A DNA stretch of 64,000 nucleotides from Burkholderiaceae bacterium (lineage in GTDB: Bacteria > Pseudomonadota > Gammaproteobacteria > Burkholderiales > Burkholderiaceae_C): the NCBI GenBank assembly GCA_024235915.1, contig JACKLO010000011.1, forward strand, positions 1-64,000, given 5' to 3'. The notes beneath the pieces were generated by a model. That model ran no database searches. It was not told the origin of the DNA and saw nothing but the letters and a program-made list of their open reading frames with translations. How positions within the stretch are numbered: the first letter of the stretch is position 1; each line of letters starts with the position of its first letter. Below, piece after piece: positions 17,841 to 26,629 of the stretch. A program made the position numbers and the translations under genes.

Positions 17841-19880
17841 ATGTCGCCAATGTCACGATTCCAGGCAGGCAGAGCGGGGATGAAGTTGTCTGCCGCCCCG
17901 CCAGCGCTGGAACCTTGGCTCGCGCGGGCGTTGAACGTTGGCCGCCTGATCACCGCAGGCGGACACGTCGTTGCGGATGCGCAGGCAGCTCGGTTGCTGG
18001 GCTGGCGGTCTCGACGCCGCAAGCTGGACCCGTGGTTGCGCCTCTGGCCGGGCGACGAACAGGCCCGCTGGCTCCTGGCGTTGCAATCCCGGCGGCCGAC
18101 CCGGCTCAGTCTGCGATGGCACGGTGCCAGGGCATTGACGGTCGTTGCCTTGGTGCGGGCCGGAGGATTCGAGGCCTGGGTGGCCCCAGCAACCGACGGC
18201 CACGGTGCATCTGACGCCTCGGGCGATGACACGTCAGGGCTGTTGTCCGGACTGTCGGTCGCCCAGGTCGGCCATGAATTGCGCACGCCGCTCAACGCCA
18301 TCACCGGGTTCGCTCGTCTGATCCAGACGCGACCGGGGCACGACCAGGTGCTGGCCAATGCACAGCACATCGCTGCCGCCGCCCGGGTGATGTTGCGCGT
18401 GGTGGACGACCTGGTGGACCACGCCCGGCTCGCGGCCGGCCGACTGGAGATCGATGGCGCGGGGCTGGTCCGTCCGGCGCTGCTGCTGTCAAGCCTGGGC
18501 CACACCGCGCCGATGCTGCTGGGCTCAGACCAGGTGCACGTCAAACTGCGACTCGATACGGCCTGCCCTGTGGCACTCTGTGGCGATCCACAGCGGCTCG
18601 CGCAGATCCTCCTGAACCTGACCGCCAATGCCGCCCGCCACACGTTGCTCGGGGAGATCGTCCTCGAGTGCAGGGTCCTGGACCGTGCGTCCGACGCGGC
18701 CCGTCTCCGGTTCATCGTGGCTGACACGGGCACAGGCATCCCCGCCGATATGAACGCACAGCTGGGAAGGCCGTTCGTCCAGGCTTCGGCAGCCGTGGGC
18801 GGCAGTGGTCTGGGTCTGTCGGTGGTTCGCCAGTTGCTGGAGCTGCTGGGGTCGTCACTGAACCTGGTGTCCGTGCATGGCGGCGGCACCTTGGCGTGGT
18901 TCGATCTGGACATGCCCGTGCATCCGCCGCCCGTCGATGCTGGGGCGCCGGCCGTGGCGATCTTTGCCACCGACCGCCGCTGGTCCGACACGTTGGCCGT
19001 TCATCTGTTCGCCCGGGGCCACCACGTCACCCCGGACCCCCGGCAGGCGAGCACGTGGTGGATTGAGCCTGGCCATGCCCGGGAAAGGGCCCTGGTCCGT
19101 CTCGCCCGACTGCAGCGGCGGGCGGCCCACGTGGCCGGCCATCTGGCCTTCAAGTCCAGTGCCTTGGCGGTCCCGCCTGGTGGGGCCGACGTCACGACGC
19201 TGCCCGCGACACCCTTGTCCGGGCTGTCCTTGCTGGTGGTGGACGACAGCGCACTCAATCGCACACTGATGCAGCAACTGCTCAATGCTGCGGGGGCACG
19301 GGTCACGGTGGCCGGAGATGGTGCCTTGGCACTCACCTGTGCCCGCGCGGAGGCTTTCGACGCGGCCGTGCTGGACGTGCAGTTGCCCGATGGCGATGGC
19401 CGGGCCTTGGCGTCTCAACTGCACGCCTTAGACGGCTGCGGCGACCTGCCCGTGGTGTTCGTCTCCGCCTTCATCGGTCAGGAATTTGTCGTCCCGGTGG
19501 GTGACCCACGGGTCATCGGCTACCTGCCGAAACCCTTCGACCCCGACCGTCTCGTCGGCCTCCTGGCCAGGAAGTCGCCCGCGCGCACATCGGCCCCGGC
19601 AGCGGACGATCCCGCGCCAGCCCGCCGTGCATCGACCGCCATGCGCGCGCTGTACGTCCAGGAATGGCCAAGGCTGGCCCTGGCCGTGCGACGTGCCCGA
19701 TCCACGCGCACGCTGGGGGCGGCTGTACATGCGCTGCGCGGGAATCTGGCCTGGATGGGCGATCGAGAGGCCCTGTCCCTGGCCGCCGAGGTGGAGGCCG
19801 GACTTCACGCGGGGAAATCCCGGCGTGACTTGCCTGTGCGGGCGCTGCTCAAACGCGCGCGTCAGCTGGCCGGGCAGTGA
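17841..19880 (+). CDS. Hybrid histidine kinase (HisKA-HATPase-REC-HPt)
   Basis: This is a soluble multi-domain kinase of about 679 residues. An unassigned N-terminal sensor of about 130 residues (LNVGRLITAGGHVVADAQAA) precedes HisKA with H145 (VGHELRTPLNAITGF). The ATPase has an N box (LTANAARHT), VADTGTGIP and SGLGLSVV. A degenerate receiver-like stretch (AIFATDRRWSDTLAVHLFARGH) is followed by a true receiver with LLVVDDSALN and D512 (AVLDVQLPDG). A C-terminal HPt domain carries H630 (VHALRGNLAWMG). The layout supports an internal His-Asp-His phosphorelay ending on a separate regulator. The start is uncertain among ATGs at 17841, 17850 and 17880. Neighbouring genes suggest the divergent NarL-type regulator as target. 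Confidence 0.8.
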   Translation: MSPMSRFQAGRAGMKLSAAPPALEPWLARALNVGRLITAGGHVVADAQAARLLGWRSRRRKLDPWLRLWPGDEQARWLLALQSRRPTRLSLRWHGARALTVVALVRAGGFEAWVAPATDGHGASDASGDDTSGLLSGLSVAQVGHELRTPLNAITGFARLIQTRPGHDQVLANAQHIAAAARVMLRVVDDLVDHARLAAGRLEIDGAGLVRPALLLSSLGHTAPMLLGSDQVHVKLRLDTACPVALCGDPQRLAQILLNLTANAARHTLLGEIVLECRVLDRASDAARLRFIVADTGTGIPADMNAQLGRPFVQASAAVGGSGLGLSVVRQLLELLGSSLNLVSVHGGGTLAWFDLDMPVHPPPVDAGAPAVAIFATDRRWSDTLAVHLFARGHHVTPDPRQASTWWIEPGHARERALVRLARLQRRAAHVAGHLAFKSSALAVPPGGADVTTLPATPLSGLSLLVVDDSALNRTLMQQLLNAAGARVTVAGDGALALTCARAEAFDAAVLDVQLPDGDGRALASQLHALDGCGDLPVVFVSAFIGQEFVVPVGDPRVIGYLPKPFDPDRLVGLLARKSPARTSAPAADDPAPARRASTAMRALYVQEWPRLALAVRRARSTRTLGAAVHALRGNLAWMGDREALSLAAEVEAGLHAGKSRRDLPVRALLKRARQLAGQ

Positions 19881-19890
19881 GCAGGCCTCG

Positions 19891-19910
19891 CCCCGGGTGA
19901 AGACCCGGGG
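19891..19910. terminator. GAAG-loop hairpin after the hybrid kinase
   Basis: CCCCGGGT (19891-19898) and ACCCGGGG (19903-19910) form a perfect 8-bp stem around a GAAG tetraloop, 10 bp past the kinase stop. No T tract follows. It probably ends or stabilises the kinase transcript. Confidence 0.5.
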
Positions 19911-19933
19911 TGACGCTGGTTGGTGGACCGGTT

Positions 19934-19963
19934 GAAAGTGTTGTTTTCGAAAATGACACTTTC
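19934..19963. promoter_or_regulatory. 30-bp near-perfect palindrome before the chemosensory operon
   Basis: The 30-bp sequence has outer arms GAAAGTGT and ACACTTTC, two mismatched TG/TG pairs, and an inner TTTTCGAAAA palindrome. In all, 26 of 30 positions are symmetrical. It lies 53 bp upstream of the cheW-like start in an otherwise GC-rich region. The size and position suit an operator for a dimeric regulator or tandem dimers. The binding protein is unknown. Confidence 0.5.
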
Positions 19964-20015
19964 ATCACATTGACGGCATGCCGCCGCCATCGGGACTGAA
20001 AGCACCAACCCAGCC

Positions 20016-20582
20016 ATGGACGCCTCTACGCCTGAAGCCGTTCGACGAGCCGCCCAGGACTCGAGCCAGGTTCTCCGGCGTGCCGCCGGCACCACCGAAG
20101 GCCAGCCACCGGCGCAGTACCTGAGCTTTCTCGTGGCTGGCAGCACCTATGCGATGGGGATCGCCGCGATCAAGGAGATCATCGAGTACGGCAGCGTCAC
20201 GCGGGTGCCGCTGATGCCTTCGTTCATCCGCGGGGTGATCAACCTGCGGGGCAGCGTGGTGCCGGTCATCGACCTGGCAGCCCGCCTCGGGTTCGAACCG
20301 TCCCGGCCGGGCCCCCGCAGCTGCATCGTGATCATCGAGATGCAGCACGAGTCACAACGCTTCGACATGGGCGTCATCGTCGATGGCGTCAGCGCCGTGG
20401 TTGAACTCGCACCGTCCGACCTCGAGCCGCCTCCGCACTTCGGCGCGGCCATCCGCAGCGACTTCATCGAGGCCATGGCCCGCATCCAGGACCGCTTCGT
20501 GATCGTGATGCGCGTGGAGCAGGTGCTGTCGATCGAAGAGGTCACACAGCTGGCCTCGGTTCCGGTCGAGGGCTCACGATGA
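20016..20582 (+). CDS. cheW: CheW-like chemotaxis coupling protein
   Basis: This 188-residue protein has a 30-residue disordered lead followed by a CheW domain (residues 33-180). Visible CheW features are YLSFLVAGSTYAMGIAAIKEIIEYG, VPLMPSFIRGVINLRGSVVPVIDLA and the FIEAMARIQDRFVIVMRVEQVLS end. It bridges CheA to chemoreceptors in the array. It is the first gene of an operon that continues through at least the diguanylate cyclase at 29169, and its stop overlaps the next start. The unusually long N-terminus compared with E. coli CheW is the only oddity. Confidence 0.92.
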   Translation: MDASTPEAVRRAAQDSSQVLRRAAGTTEGQPPAQYLSFLVAGSTYAMGIAAIKEIIEYGSVTRVPLMPSFIRGVINLRGSVVPVIDLAARLGFEPSRPGPRSCIVIIEMQHESQRFDMGVIVDGVSAVVELAPSDLEPPPHFGAAIRSDFIEAMARIQDRFVIVMRVEQVLSIEEVTQLASVPVEGSR

Positions 20583-21577
20583 TGGCGTTTGGTCCGCGAT
20601 GGTTGGCAGCAGTGAATCGGCTCTCGCCGTCAACGCTGCCGCCAGACCTGCCCGCTCGGCGCGGCCATGGCGACGCCGCCGGGTTGGCGGCCGTATGGGC
20701 CGACCAGTTGAGTGCCAGCGTTGCTCAGGGCACACAGGCCGTGGATGAACTCACCGGTCTCTTTGCCGTGATGGAATCTGACCTCGCGGCGGCGCTGAAC
20801 GCCGTGGACGCGCTGGCAGACAGCGCCGGACCCGAGGCTGCGCTGGCCGCTGCACGCGCGACCATCCAACAACTGCTGGATCGCATGTTGGCCTCGGTGG
20901 ACGGACACCGCGAGGTGCAGCGCAGGGTCCAGGCGGCGTTTGCCTGTGGCCCCGCGCTGGCGGAGGCGGCTCAATCCGTGCAGCGCATCGCGCAGATGAC
21001 GACCCTGTTGTCGATCAACGCCCGCGTGGAGGCGGCAAGGGCCGGGGAGGCGGGCCGTGGCTTCTCAGTCGTTGCCGAGGAGGTGCGACGGCTGGCCGGC
21101 ATGGCGCGCGCTGATGCCGAGGCGATTCTCGCTGCCGTTGCCTCCCTGGAGTCGGGCATGGCGGTGGCCGCCGATGCCATAGCGACGAACGATCAGCGTG
21201 ACGCCGCCTGCCTGGCGGCGTGCCACGACGACGTGAACGCGGCACTGGACCGGTTGGACCAGGCGACCAGCCAGATGCTGGCTGCCACCGCCGCGCTGGG
21301 CCAGGCCGGACGGGCCGCCCGGCGGGGCGCTGCGGCGGCGCTCACCGGCTTCCAGTACCAGGACCGCGTTTCTCAGCGCGTCGGCCATGTGGAGGCCAAC
21401 CTGCGTGCCTTCGCGGTGCAACTGGAAGGCGGCTGGCCCGAGGTCGACGCGGTGGCCAGGCTGCGCGGCGAGCTGCGCCGCAGCTACACCATGCCTGAGG
21501 AGGCGGCCCTTGACGGCGGTGTGCGCCGTGACCTCGAAAGCAGGCGTCCAGGTCAAGGCGACCTGGAGTTCTTCTAG
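20579..21577 (+). CDS. Soluble chemoreceptor-like protein with C-terminal DxxxQ helix
   Basis: This 332-residue, membrane-free protein has a short methyl-accepting signalling core around N147 (TLLSINARVEAARAGEAGRGFSVVAEEVRRLAG). It retains the hairpin tip and the conserved return helix but has few methylation-type Glu pairs. After the core a helix reads GFQYQDRVSQRV, with D262 and Q266 in the D-x3-Q spacing of the CheZ phosphatase active site (QDLTGQ). The last 60 residues are charged and end in DLEFF. It overlaps the cheW stop (ATGATG). I infer a cytoplasmic receptor that may also dephosphorylate CheY. No separate cheZ, cheC or cheX is in the operon. Confidence 0.75.
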   Translation: MMAFGPRWLAAVNRLSPSTLPPDLPARRGHGDAAGLAAVWADQLSASVAQGTQAVDELTGLFAVMESDLAAALNAVDALADSAGPEAALAAARATIQQLLDRMLASVDGHREVQRRVQAAFACGPALAEAAQSVQRIAQMTTLLSINARVEAARAGEAGRGFSVVAEEVRRLAGMARADAEAILAAVASLESGMAVAADAIATNDQRDAACLAACHDDVNAALDRLDQATSQMLAATAALGQAGRAARRGAAAALTGFQYQDRVSQRVGHVEANLRAFAVQLEGGWPEVDAVARLRGELRRSYTMPEEAALDGGVRRDLESRRPGQGDLEFF

Positions 21578-21590
21578 ACAAGGAGGAGCG

Positions 21591-21959
21591 ATGAGCAAGA
21601 GCGTTCTCGTTGTCGATGACTCGTCATCGGTGCGTACTGTGGTGGGCATCGCGCTGCGTCGGAGCGGCTACGAGGTGATCGAGGCGCATGACGGCCACTC
21701 TGCACTGGCAAAGTTGGATGGACGCCCGATCCACCTCGTCATCAGCGACGTCAACATGCCCGGCATGGATGGGCTGACCCTGCTGCGGGAGATCAAGAAG
21801 CACCCCAAGTACCGTTGCACGCCGGTGATGATGCTGACCACGGAATCGGCAGCAGAGAAAAAGGACATCGGCCGTCAGGAAGGCGCACGGGCCTGGATGA
21901 CCAAGCCCTTCCAGGCCGAACAGATGGTCCATGCCGTGCAGCGGCTGGTGATGGCATGA
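21591..21959 (+). CDS. cheY: CheY-type single-domain response regulator
   Basis: This 122-residue receiver with no output domain follows a strong ribosome site (AAGGAGGAGCG). The acidic pair is D9/D10, the phospho-acceptor D53 (ISDVNMPGMDG), the switch Thr in MLTTES (83-84) and the Lys K105 (MTKPF). It carries the phosphate from CheA to the motor or another effector. The sequence TESAAEKKDIGRQEGARAWMTKPFQ is of the type found in chemotaxis gene clusters alongside alternative CheA proteins. Its stop overlaps the STAS gene. Confidence 0.92.
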   Translation: MSKSVLVVDDSSSVRTVVGIALRRSGYEVIEAHDGHSALAKLDGRPIHLVISDVNMPGMDGLTLLREIKKHPKYRCTPVMMLTTESAAEKKDIGRQEGARAWMTKPFQAEQMVHAVQRLVMA

Positions 21960-22312
21960 GCACCGCGGATCTCGCGGTGGGCGCCGCGTTCGATGTCGAT
22001 CCAGTCACCGGCGTGCTCAGCGTGGGCGGTGCGTGGGTCGTGCACGAGGTCGAATCGCTGCGCCAGGCGCTGGTCGACCTCCTGCCCCGGCTGCCGGCGG
22101 CGCGGGTGACGGTCGACGCATCGGCGATCGTGGAGATGGACGGCGCTGGCGTGCAACTGCTGGTGGCGCTGGGCCATGCCCTGCGTGCGGGCGGACACGA
22201 TCCCGTGCTGCAGGGCGGAGCCGCGCGGGTGCTGACGGCGGCGCGCGTGCTGGGCGCCTGTGACGACTTGCGCTGCTGCGGCATGGTCATCGACGTCACG
22301 GAGGGCCGGTGA
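21956..22312 (+). CDS. STAS-domain protein of the chemosensory operon
   Basis: This 118-residue single STAS (SpoIIAA/MlaB-like) domain is present, with VTVDASAIVEMDGAGVQLLVALGHAL as its core. In anti-sigma-antagonist STAS proteins the loop usually reads D-S/T-x-G. Here it is D62-G63-A64-G65, so the phosphorylatable side chain is missing and the domain is likely a structural binding module. It overlaps cheY by 4 nt and its stop overlaps the cheA region (GTGA/ATG). STAS proteins are common between cheY and cheA in alternative chemosensory systems. Their role is not settled. Confidence 0.8.
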   Translation: MSTADLAVGAAFDVDPVTGVLSVGGAWVVHEVESLRQALVDLLPRLPAARVTVDASAIVEMDGAGVQLLVALGHALRAGGHDPVLQGGAARVLTAARVLGACDDLRCCGMVIDVTEGR

Positions 22313-24429
22313 TGGATGGATTGGACATCAGCGAGGCCGTGGCCGCCTTCATGGTGGAGGGCCGCGAACTCGTCGAATCACTGGAAACGGGTTTGCTGAG
22401 CATCGAGCAGGGTCACGACCGTGGTGACCGCGAGTTGGTCAACGCCATGTTCCGCGCCGCCCATACGATCAAGGGCTCGGCGGGCATCGTGGGCTTGGAC
22501 GGGCTGTCGCGATTCACCCACCACGTGGAGTCGTTGCTTGACCGGGTTCGCGAGGGGCAGGCGCGGCTTGAGGACGACCAGGTCACCCTGCTGCTGCAGT
22601 GTTGCGATCACATGCGCGCACTGCTGGAGGCCGCGGAGGCGGACGATCCCTCCGGTGCCCGGCTGGAGGAGGCTGGCCTGGCAGTGCTGGCACGCCTGGG
22701 CGCTGGCATCGAGGTGGCCGGCACGCGGGCCGACGTCGTGGCGCCGGACGCCGGGTCTGGCTCAGGGTTCAGGTTGTGGGCGGTTTTCGGCGACGGCTGT
22801 CTGCGCGATGGACTCGACCCATTGGCTGCAATGGCCTACCTCGCCCAGCGCGCCCCGGATCTGGAGGTGGTGCTGCATGCCGGTCGGGTGCCGCCGCTGG
22901 CGCAGCTGGACCCGCTGCATTGCCGGCTGGCGCTCGCGGCACGCTCGTCAACAGGCGATCCATCCGCGGCGCGCGAGGCCCTCGAGTTCTTTGCCGATGA
23001 TTCGGTCGTGGCCGTGGTGCCCCGCGCGGTGCAGACCGCGGAGGCCACGCTGGCCTTGGCGCCGTTGCGGGGCGTCTTGGGTGATGAGCCACCGGAGGTC
23101 TGGCTGGAGGCCGGTCTGCTGTCGTCCGCCGAGTGGCATGGCGTGGCCATGCCCGCGGCAGCGAAGGCGCCGGCGTCGGGCCTGGGCACCTTGGTCAACG
23201 TCCATGCCGCTGGAGAGGGGGCGAACCGGCCTGGCGCCGCTGCGGCCCCCAAGCGCATCGTCAAGGTGCCGGCGGATCGGCTCGATGCCCTCATCCAGCA
23301 GGTGGGTGAGCTGGTGGTCACCGGCGCCGGGGTCCATGAGCTTGCACGGCGGGTGCGGGAACCGCGGCTGATGGAGGCCGTGGACCAGCTCAAGCTGCTC
23401 ATCGATGACATGCAGTCCGGCACCCTGGCACTGCGCATGGTGGCCATCGGCGAGACCTTCAGCCGCTTCCAGCGGGTCGTGCGCGACGTGGCGCATGAGC
23501 TCGGCAAGCAGGTCCACTTCGAAACGGCCGGTGGCGACACCGAACTCGACAAGGCGCTTGTCGATCGGATCGCCGACCCGTTGATGCACCTCGTGCGCAA
23601 TGCCATGGACCACGGCATCGAGACGCCGGCCGAGCGGGAGGCTCAAGGCAAGCCGCCCGAGGGCACGCTGCGACTGCGGGCCTTTCACGACTCCGGCAGT
23701 GTGGTCATCGAGGTCAGCGACGATGGGCGCGGACTGGACCGCCGCCGCATCCTGGCCAAGGCGGTCGAGCGTGGTCTGGTGGGGGCTGATGAGACGCTGG
23801 CCGACCATGAGATCGACCGGCTGATCTTCGAGCCCGGGTTCTCGACCGCCGCCGCCGTCACCAGCCTGTCTGGCCGAGGGGTCGGCATGGATGTGGTGAA
23901 GCAGGCGGTCGAGGCGCTGCGCGGCAGCATCGAGCTCCGCTCGGATCCGGGCCAGGGCACGCTGATGCAGATCCGGCTGCCGCTGACGCTGGCGATCATC
24001 GACGGCTTCATGGTGGGTGTCGGCCCGGAGCGTTTCATCCTGCCGCTGGACATGGTCGTGGAGTGCGTCGAACTGCCCGCCGAGGCGGTGGACCCGCGAG
24101 CCCCACGTTATGTGAGTCTTCGCGGCGAACTGCTGCCCTATGTGGCGTTGCGGGAGACCTTCGCGACCGGCGGCCAGGTGCCTCGGCGGCCGAGCATCGT
24201 CGTCGTCCGTGCCCATGGCCGGACGGCCGGCGTGCTGGTCGACACGCTCCACGGCGAGATTCAGACCGTGATCAAGCCCATGGCCTGCATCTTCCGCCAT
24301 CTGCGCGCCGTCAGCGGCACCAGCGTGCTGGGCACTGGCGACATCGCGCTGATCCTCGACCTTCCCCAACTGATCCAGACCTGCGTCGATCGGGCCACAC
24401 GCGTGGCCGGCGCCGCGACCAACGACTGA
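22312..24429 (+). CDS. cheA: Chemotaxis histidine kinase CheA
   Basis: This 705-residue kinase has an N-terminal HPt domain with the phospho-accepting His in FRAAHTIKGSAG (residue 51). A middle region (about 140-250) with FRLWAVFGDGCLRDGLDPLAAMAYL resembles the P2-like insert of alternative CheAs. Dimerisation begins at RIVKVPADRLDALIQQVGELV. The ATPase has HLVRNAMDHGIETP, VSDDGRGLD and GRGVGMDVVKQ, and a CheW-like regulatory domain fills about residues 565-700. The ATG at 22312 is preferred over the GTG at 22309 because GGAGGG lies 6 bp before it. It phosphorylates CheY and CheB in this operon. Confidence 0.95.
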   Translation: MDGLDISEAVAAFMVEGRELVESLETGLLSIEQGHDRGDRELVNAMFRAAHTIKGSAGIVGLDGLSRFTHHVESLLDRVREGQARLEDDQVTLLLQCCDHMRALLEAAEADDPSGARLEEAGLAVLARLGAGIEVAGTRADVVAPDAGSGSGFRLWAVFGDGCLRDGLDPLAAMAYLAQRAPDLEVVLHAGRVPPLAQLDPLHCRLALAARSSTGDPSAAREALEFFADDSVVAVVPRAVQTAEATLALAPLRGVLGDEPPEVWLEAGLLSSAEWHGVAMPAAAKAPASGLGTLVNVHAAGEGANRPGAAAAPKRIVKVPADRLDALIQQVGELVVTGAGVHELARRVREPRLMEAVDQLKLLIDDMQSGTLALRMVAIGETFSRFQRVVRDVAHELGKQVHFETAGGDTELDKALVDRIADPLMHLVRNAMDHGIETPAEREAQGKPPEGTLRLRAFHDSGSVVIEVSDDGRGLDRRRILAKAVERGLVGADETLADHEIDRLIFEPGFSTAAAVTSLSGRGVGMDVVKQAVEALRGSIELRSDPGQGTLMQIRLPLTLAIIDGFMVGVGPERFILPLDMVVECVELPAEAVDPRAPRYVSLRGELLPYVALRETFATGGQVPRRPSIVVVRAHGRTAGVLVDTLHGEIQTVIKPMACIFRHLRAVSGTSVLGTGDIALILDLPQLIQTCVDRATRVAGAATND

Positions 24430-24442
24430 GCCAACGGAGAAC

Positions 24443-26629
24443 ATGATGGGTGCTTTCGACCTTTTCCTCGCCCCGCAGCATGAGCGACTGAGCGCATGGA
24501 CGCGGGACGCCATCGGCGCCATGTCTTCGGGGCAGCCGGTACCCCCGCTCGACCCTGCCAGCATGGGCGGTGGGCGGATGACCGCGGAGTTGCTGTGCGA
24601 GTGGTCGCGCTACACGGCAGGCCTGCGGGCAGAACTGCAGGCGCTGGACCGATCGCTGGCGGTGATCTCGTTCGACCTCAAGGGGCGGGTGCTGGACGCC
24701 AACGAGAACTTCCTGAAGACGCTGGGGTACGCCGCCGATGAGGTGGTGGGCCAGCATCACAGCCTGTTCGTTGATCCGGCGTACCGGGACAGCGCGGACT
24801 ACCAGGCCTTCTGGCAGCGGCTTGCGGGCGGCAAGTTCGAATCAGGGCAATTCCGCCGGCTGGGCAAGGGCGGGCGGGAGGTCTGGATCCAGGCCACCTA
24901 CAACCCGGTGTTCGGGCCAGACGGCGCGCCGGTGAAGGTGATCAAGTTCGCGACCGACATCACTCAGCAGAAGCAGCGTGACGCGGACATGACGAGCCAG
25001 ATCGCGGCCATCGGCCGGGTGCAGGCGGTGATCGAGTTCGATCTCGAGGGCAACATCCTGCGCGCCAACGAGAACTTCCTGAACACCTTGGGCTATGGCG
25101 AGAAGGAGATCGTCGGCCAGCACCACAGCATGTTCGTCGAGCCGGCCTACCGCGACAGCGGCGACTACCGCGCGTTCTGGAAGCGTCTGGGCAGTGGCCA
25201 GTTCGATGCCGGCCAGTACAAGCGGCTTGGGAAAGGCGGCCGCGAGGTGTGGATCCAGGCCAGCTACAACCCGATCTTCGACGCCAACGGCAAACCGTTC
25301 AAGGTCGTCAAGTACGCCACGGACATCACCCGGGAGACCGTCGCTTCGCTGCGCTTCGAGAAGGAGCTTGAGCGCGTGGTCGGTGCTGCGGGGCGCGGTG
25401 ACTTCACGCAGCGCTTCGAGATCGAGAGCGTGATTGGCGTGCAGCGCAAGGCGGGAGAGAGCATCAATGCCCTGCTGGAAGCCAGCATCAACGGCCTGCG
25501 CGACGTGGAGGAGGTGACCCGGCTTGCCCGATCCGGCCAGTTCGACCGCCGAACCGAGACCCAGGGCAAGGAGGGCTTCTTTCGATCGATGGCCGAGGGC
25601 ACGAACGCGCTGCTCGACAGCGTCGAGACCGGGCTCAACCGCATCCGGGAAGGTTTGCAGGCGCTGGCCGCCGGCGACCTGACGCAGACCATCGACGAGC
25701 AGTACCAGGGCATCTTCGACGACACCAAGCAGGCCTTCAACGAGACTGTGATGCGTTTGCGCCAGGTCATTGAAGAGGTGCGCGGCAACGCTGACAGCCT
25801 GGCAGCGGCTGCCCAGCAGGTGGCGGCGACGTCGCAGAGTCTGGCCAGCGGCTCCAACGAGCAGGCGGCCAGTGTGGAGGAAACCTCGGCCGCGGTGGAA
25901 CAGATGACGGCCTCGATCGCGCAGAACGCCGACAACGCCAAGGTCACCGACGGCATGGCGCGCAAGGCCGCAGGCGAGGCCCAGGACGGTGGCAACGCAG
26001 TCAGCGAGACGGTGTCCGCGATGAAGAGCATCGCGGAGAAGATCGGGATCATCGATGACATCGCCTACCAGACCAACCTGTTGGCACTGAACGCGGCGAT
26101 CGAGGCGGCCAGGGCCGGCGAGCACGGCAAGGGCTTTGCGGTGGTGGCCGCCGAGGTGCGCAAGCTGGCGGAGCGCAGCCAGGTCGCGGCGCAGGAAATC
26201 GGCGAGCTGGCGGGCGGCAGCGTGCGCACGGCCGAGCGCGCCGGTGCCCTGCTGGGCGAGATCGTGCCGGCCATCCGGCGCACCAGTGACCTGGTGCAGG
26301 AGATCACTGCGGCGAGTGACGAACAGTCCACCGGCGTCTCCCAGATCAACAGCGCCATGAGCCAGCTGACGCAACTGACCCAGCAGAACGCCACGGGCAG
26401 CGAGGAACTCGCCGCCACCGCGGAGGAGATGACCGCCAAGGCCGAGCAGTTGCGCGAGGCGATGGGCTTCTTCCATGTGGAGATTGCCGCGCGGCCGATT
26501 TCAGCGGCGGCGCCAAGGACCGCTCCGGCGTCTGGCATGGCCGTGGAGCCGCGCTCGCGGGTGCAGACGAAACCCCATGTCGGAGGCGTGGATGAGTCCA
26601 AGTTCCGGAAGGTGCGAACCCATGGCTGA
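24443..26629 (+). CDS. Cytoplasmic PAS-PAS methyl-accepting chemotaxis protein (BdlA-like sensor)
   Basis: This 728-residue receptor has no membrane segments. Two near-identical PAS domains (about 65-175 and 188-300) each contain ANENFL-TLGY, QHHS-FV-PAYRDS and GGREVWIQA-YNP, the pattern known from BdlA and Aer-like redox or heme PAS sensors. HAMP-like linkers (300-450) precede the signalling domain, whose tip reads IDDIAYQTNLLALNAAIEAARAGEHGKGF (about 534-562). The C-terminus has a flexible tail ending KFRKVRTHG that may recruit CheR or CheD. The DNA of the two PAS units is also similar (24650-24975 and 25022-25340), showing a recent internal duplication. Intracellular redox or energy state is the likely signal. 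Confidence 0.9.
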   Translation: MMGAFDLFLAPQHERLSAWTRDAIGAMSSGQPVPPLDPASMGGGRMTAELLCEWSRYTAGLRAELQALDRSLAVISFDLKGRVLDANENFLKTLGYAADEVVGQHHSLFVDPAYRDSADYQAFWQRLAGGKFESGQFRRLGKGGREVWIQATYNPVFGPDGAPVKVIKFATDITQQKQRDADMTSQIAAIGRVQAVIEFDLEGNILRANENFLNTLGYGEKEIVGQHHSMFVEPAYRDSGDYRAFWKRLGSGQFDAGQYKRLGKGGREVWIQASYNPIFDANGKPFKVVKYATDITRETVASLRFEKELERVVGAAGRGDFTQRFEIESVIGVQRKAGESINALLEASINGLRDVEEVTRLARSGQFDRRTETQGKEGFFRSMAEGTNALLDSVETGLNRIREGLQALAAGDLTQTIDEQYQGIFDDTKQAFNETVMRLRQVIEEVRGNADSLAAAAQQVAATSQSLASGSNEQAASVEETSAAVEQMTASIAQNADNAKVTDGMARKAAGEAQDGGNAVSETVSAMKSIAEKIGIIDDIAYQTNLLALNAAIEAARAGEHGKGFAVVAAEVRKLAERSQVAAQEIGELAGGSVRTAERAGALLGEIVPAIRRTSDLVQEITAASDEQSTGVSQINSAMSQLTQLTQQNATGSEELAATAEEMTAKAEQLREAMGFFHVEIAARPISAAAPRTAPASGMAVEPRSRVQTKPHVGGVDESKFRKVRTHG

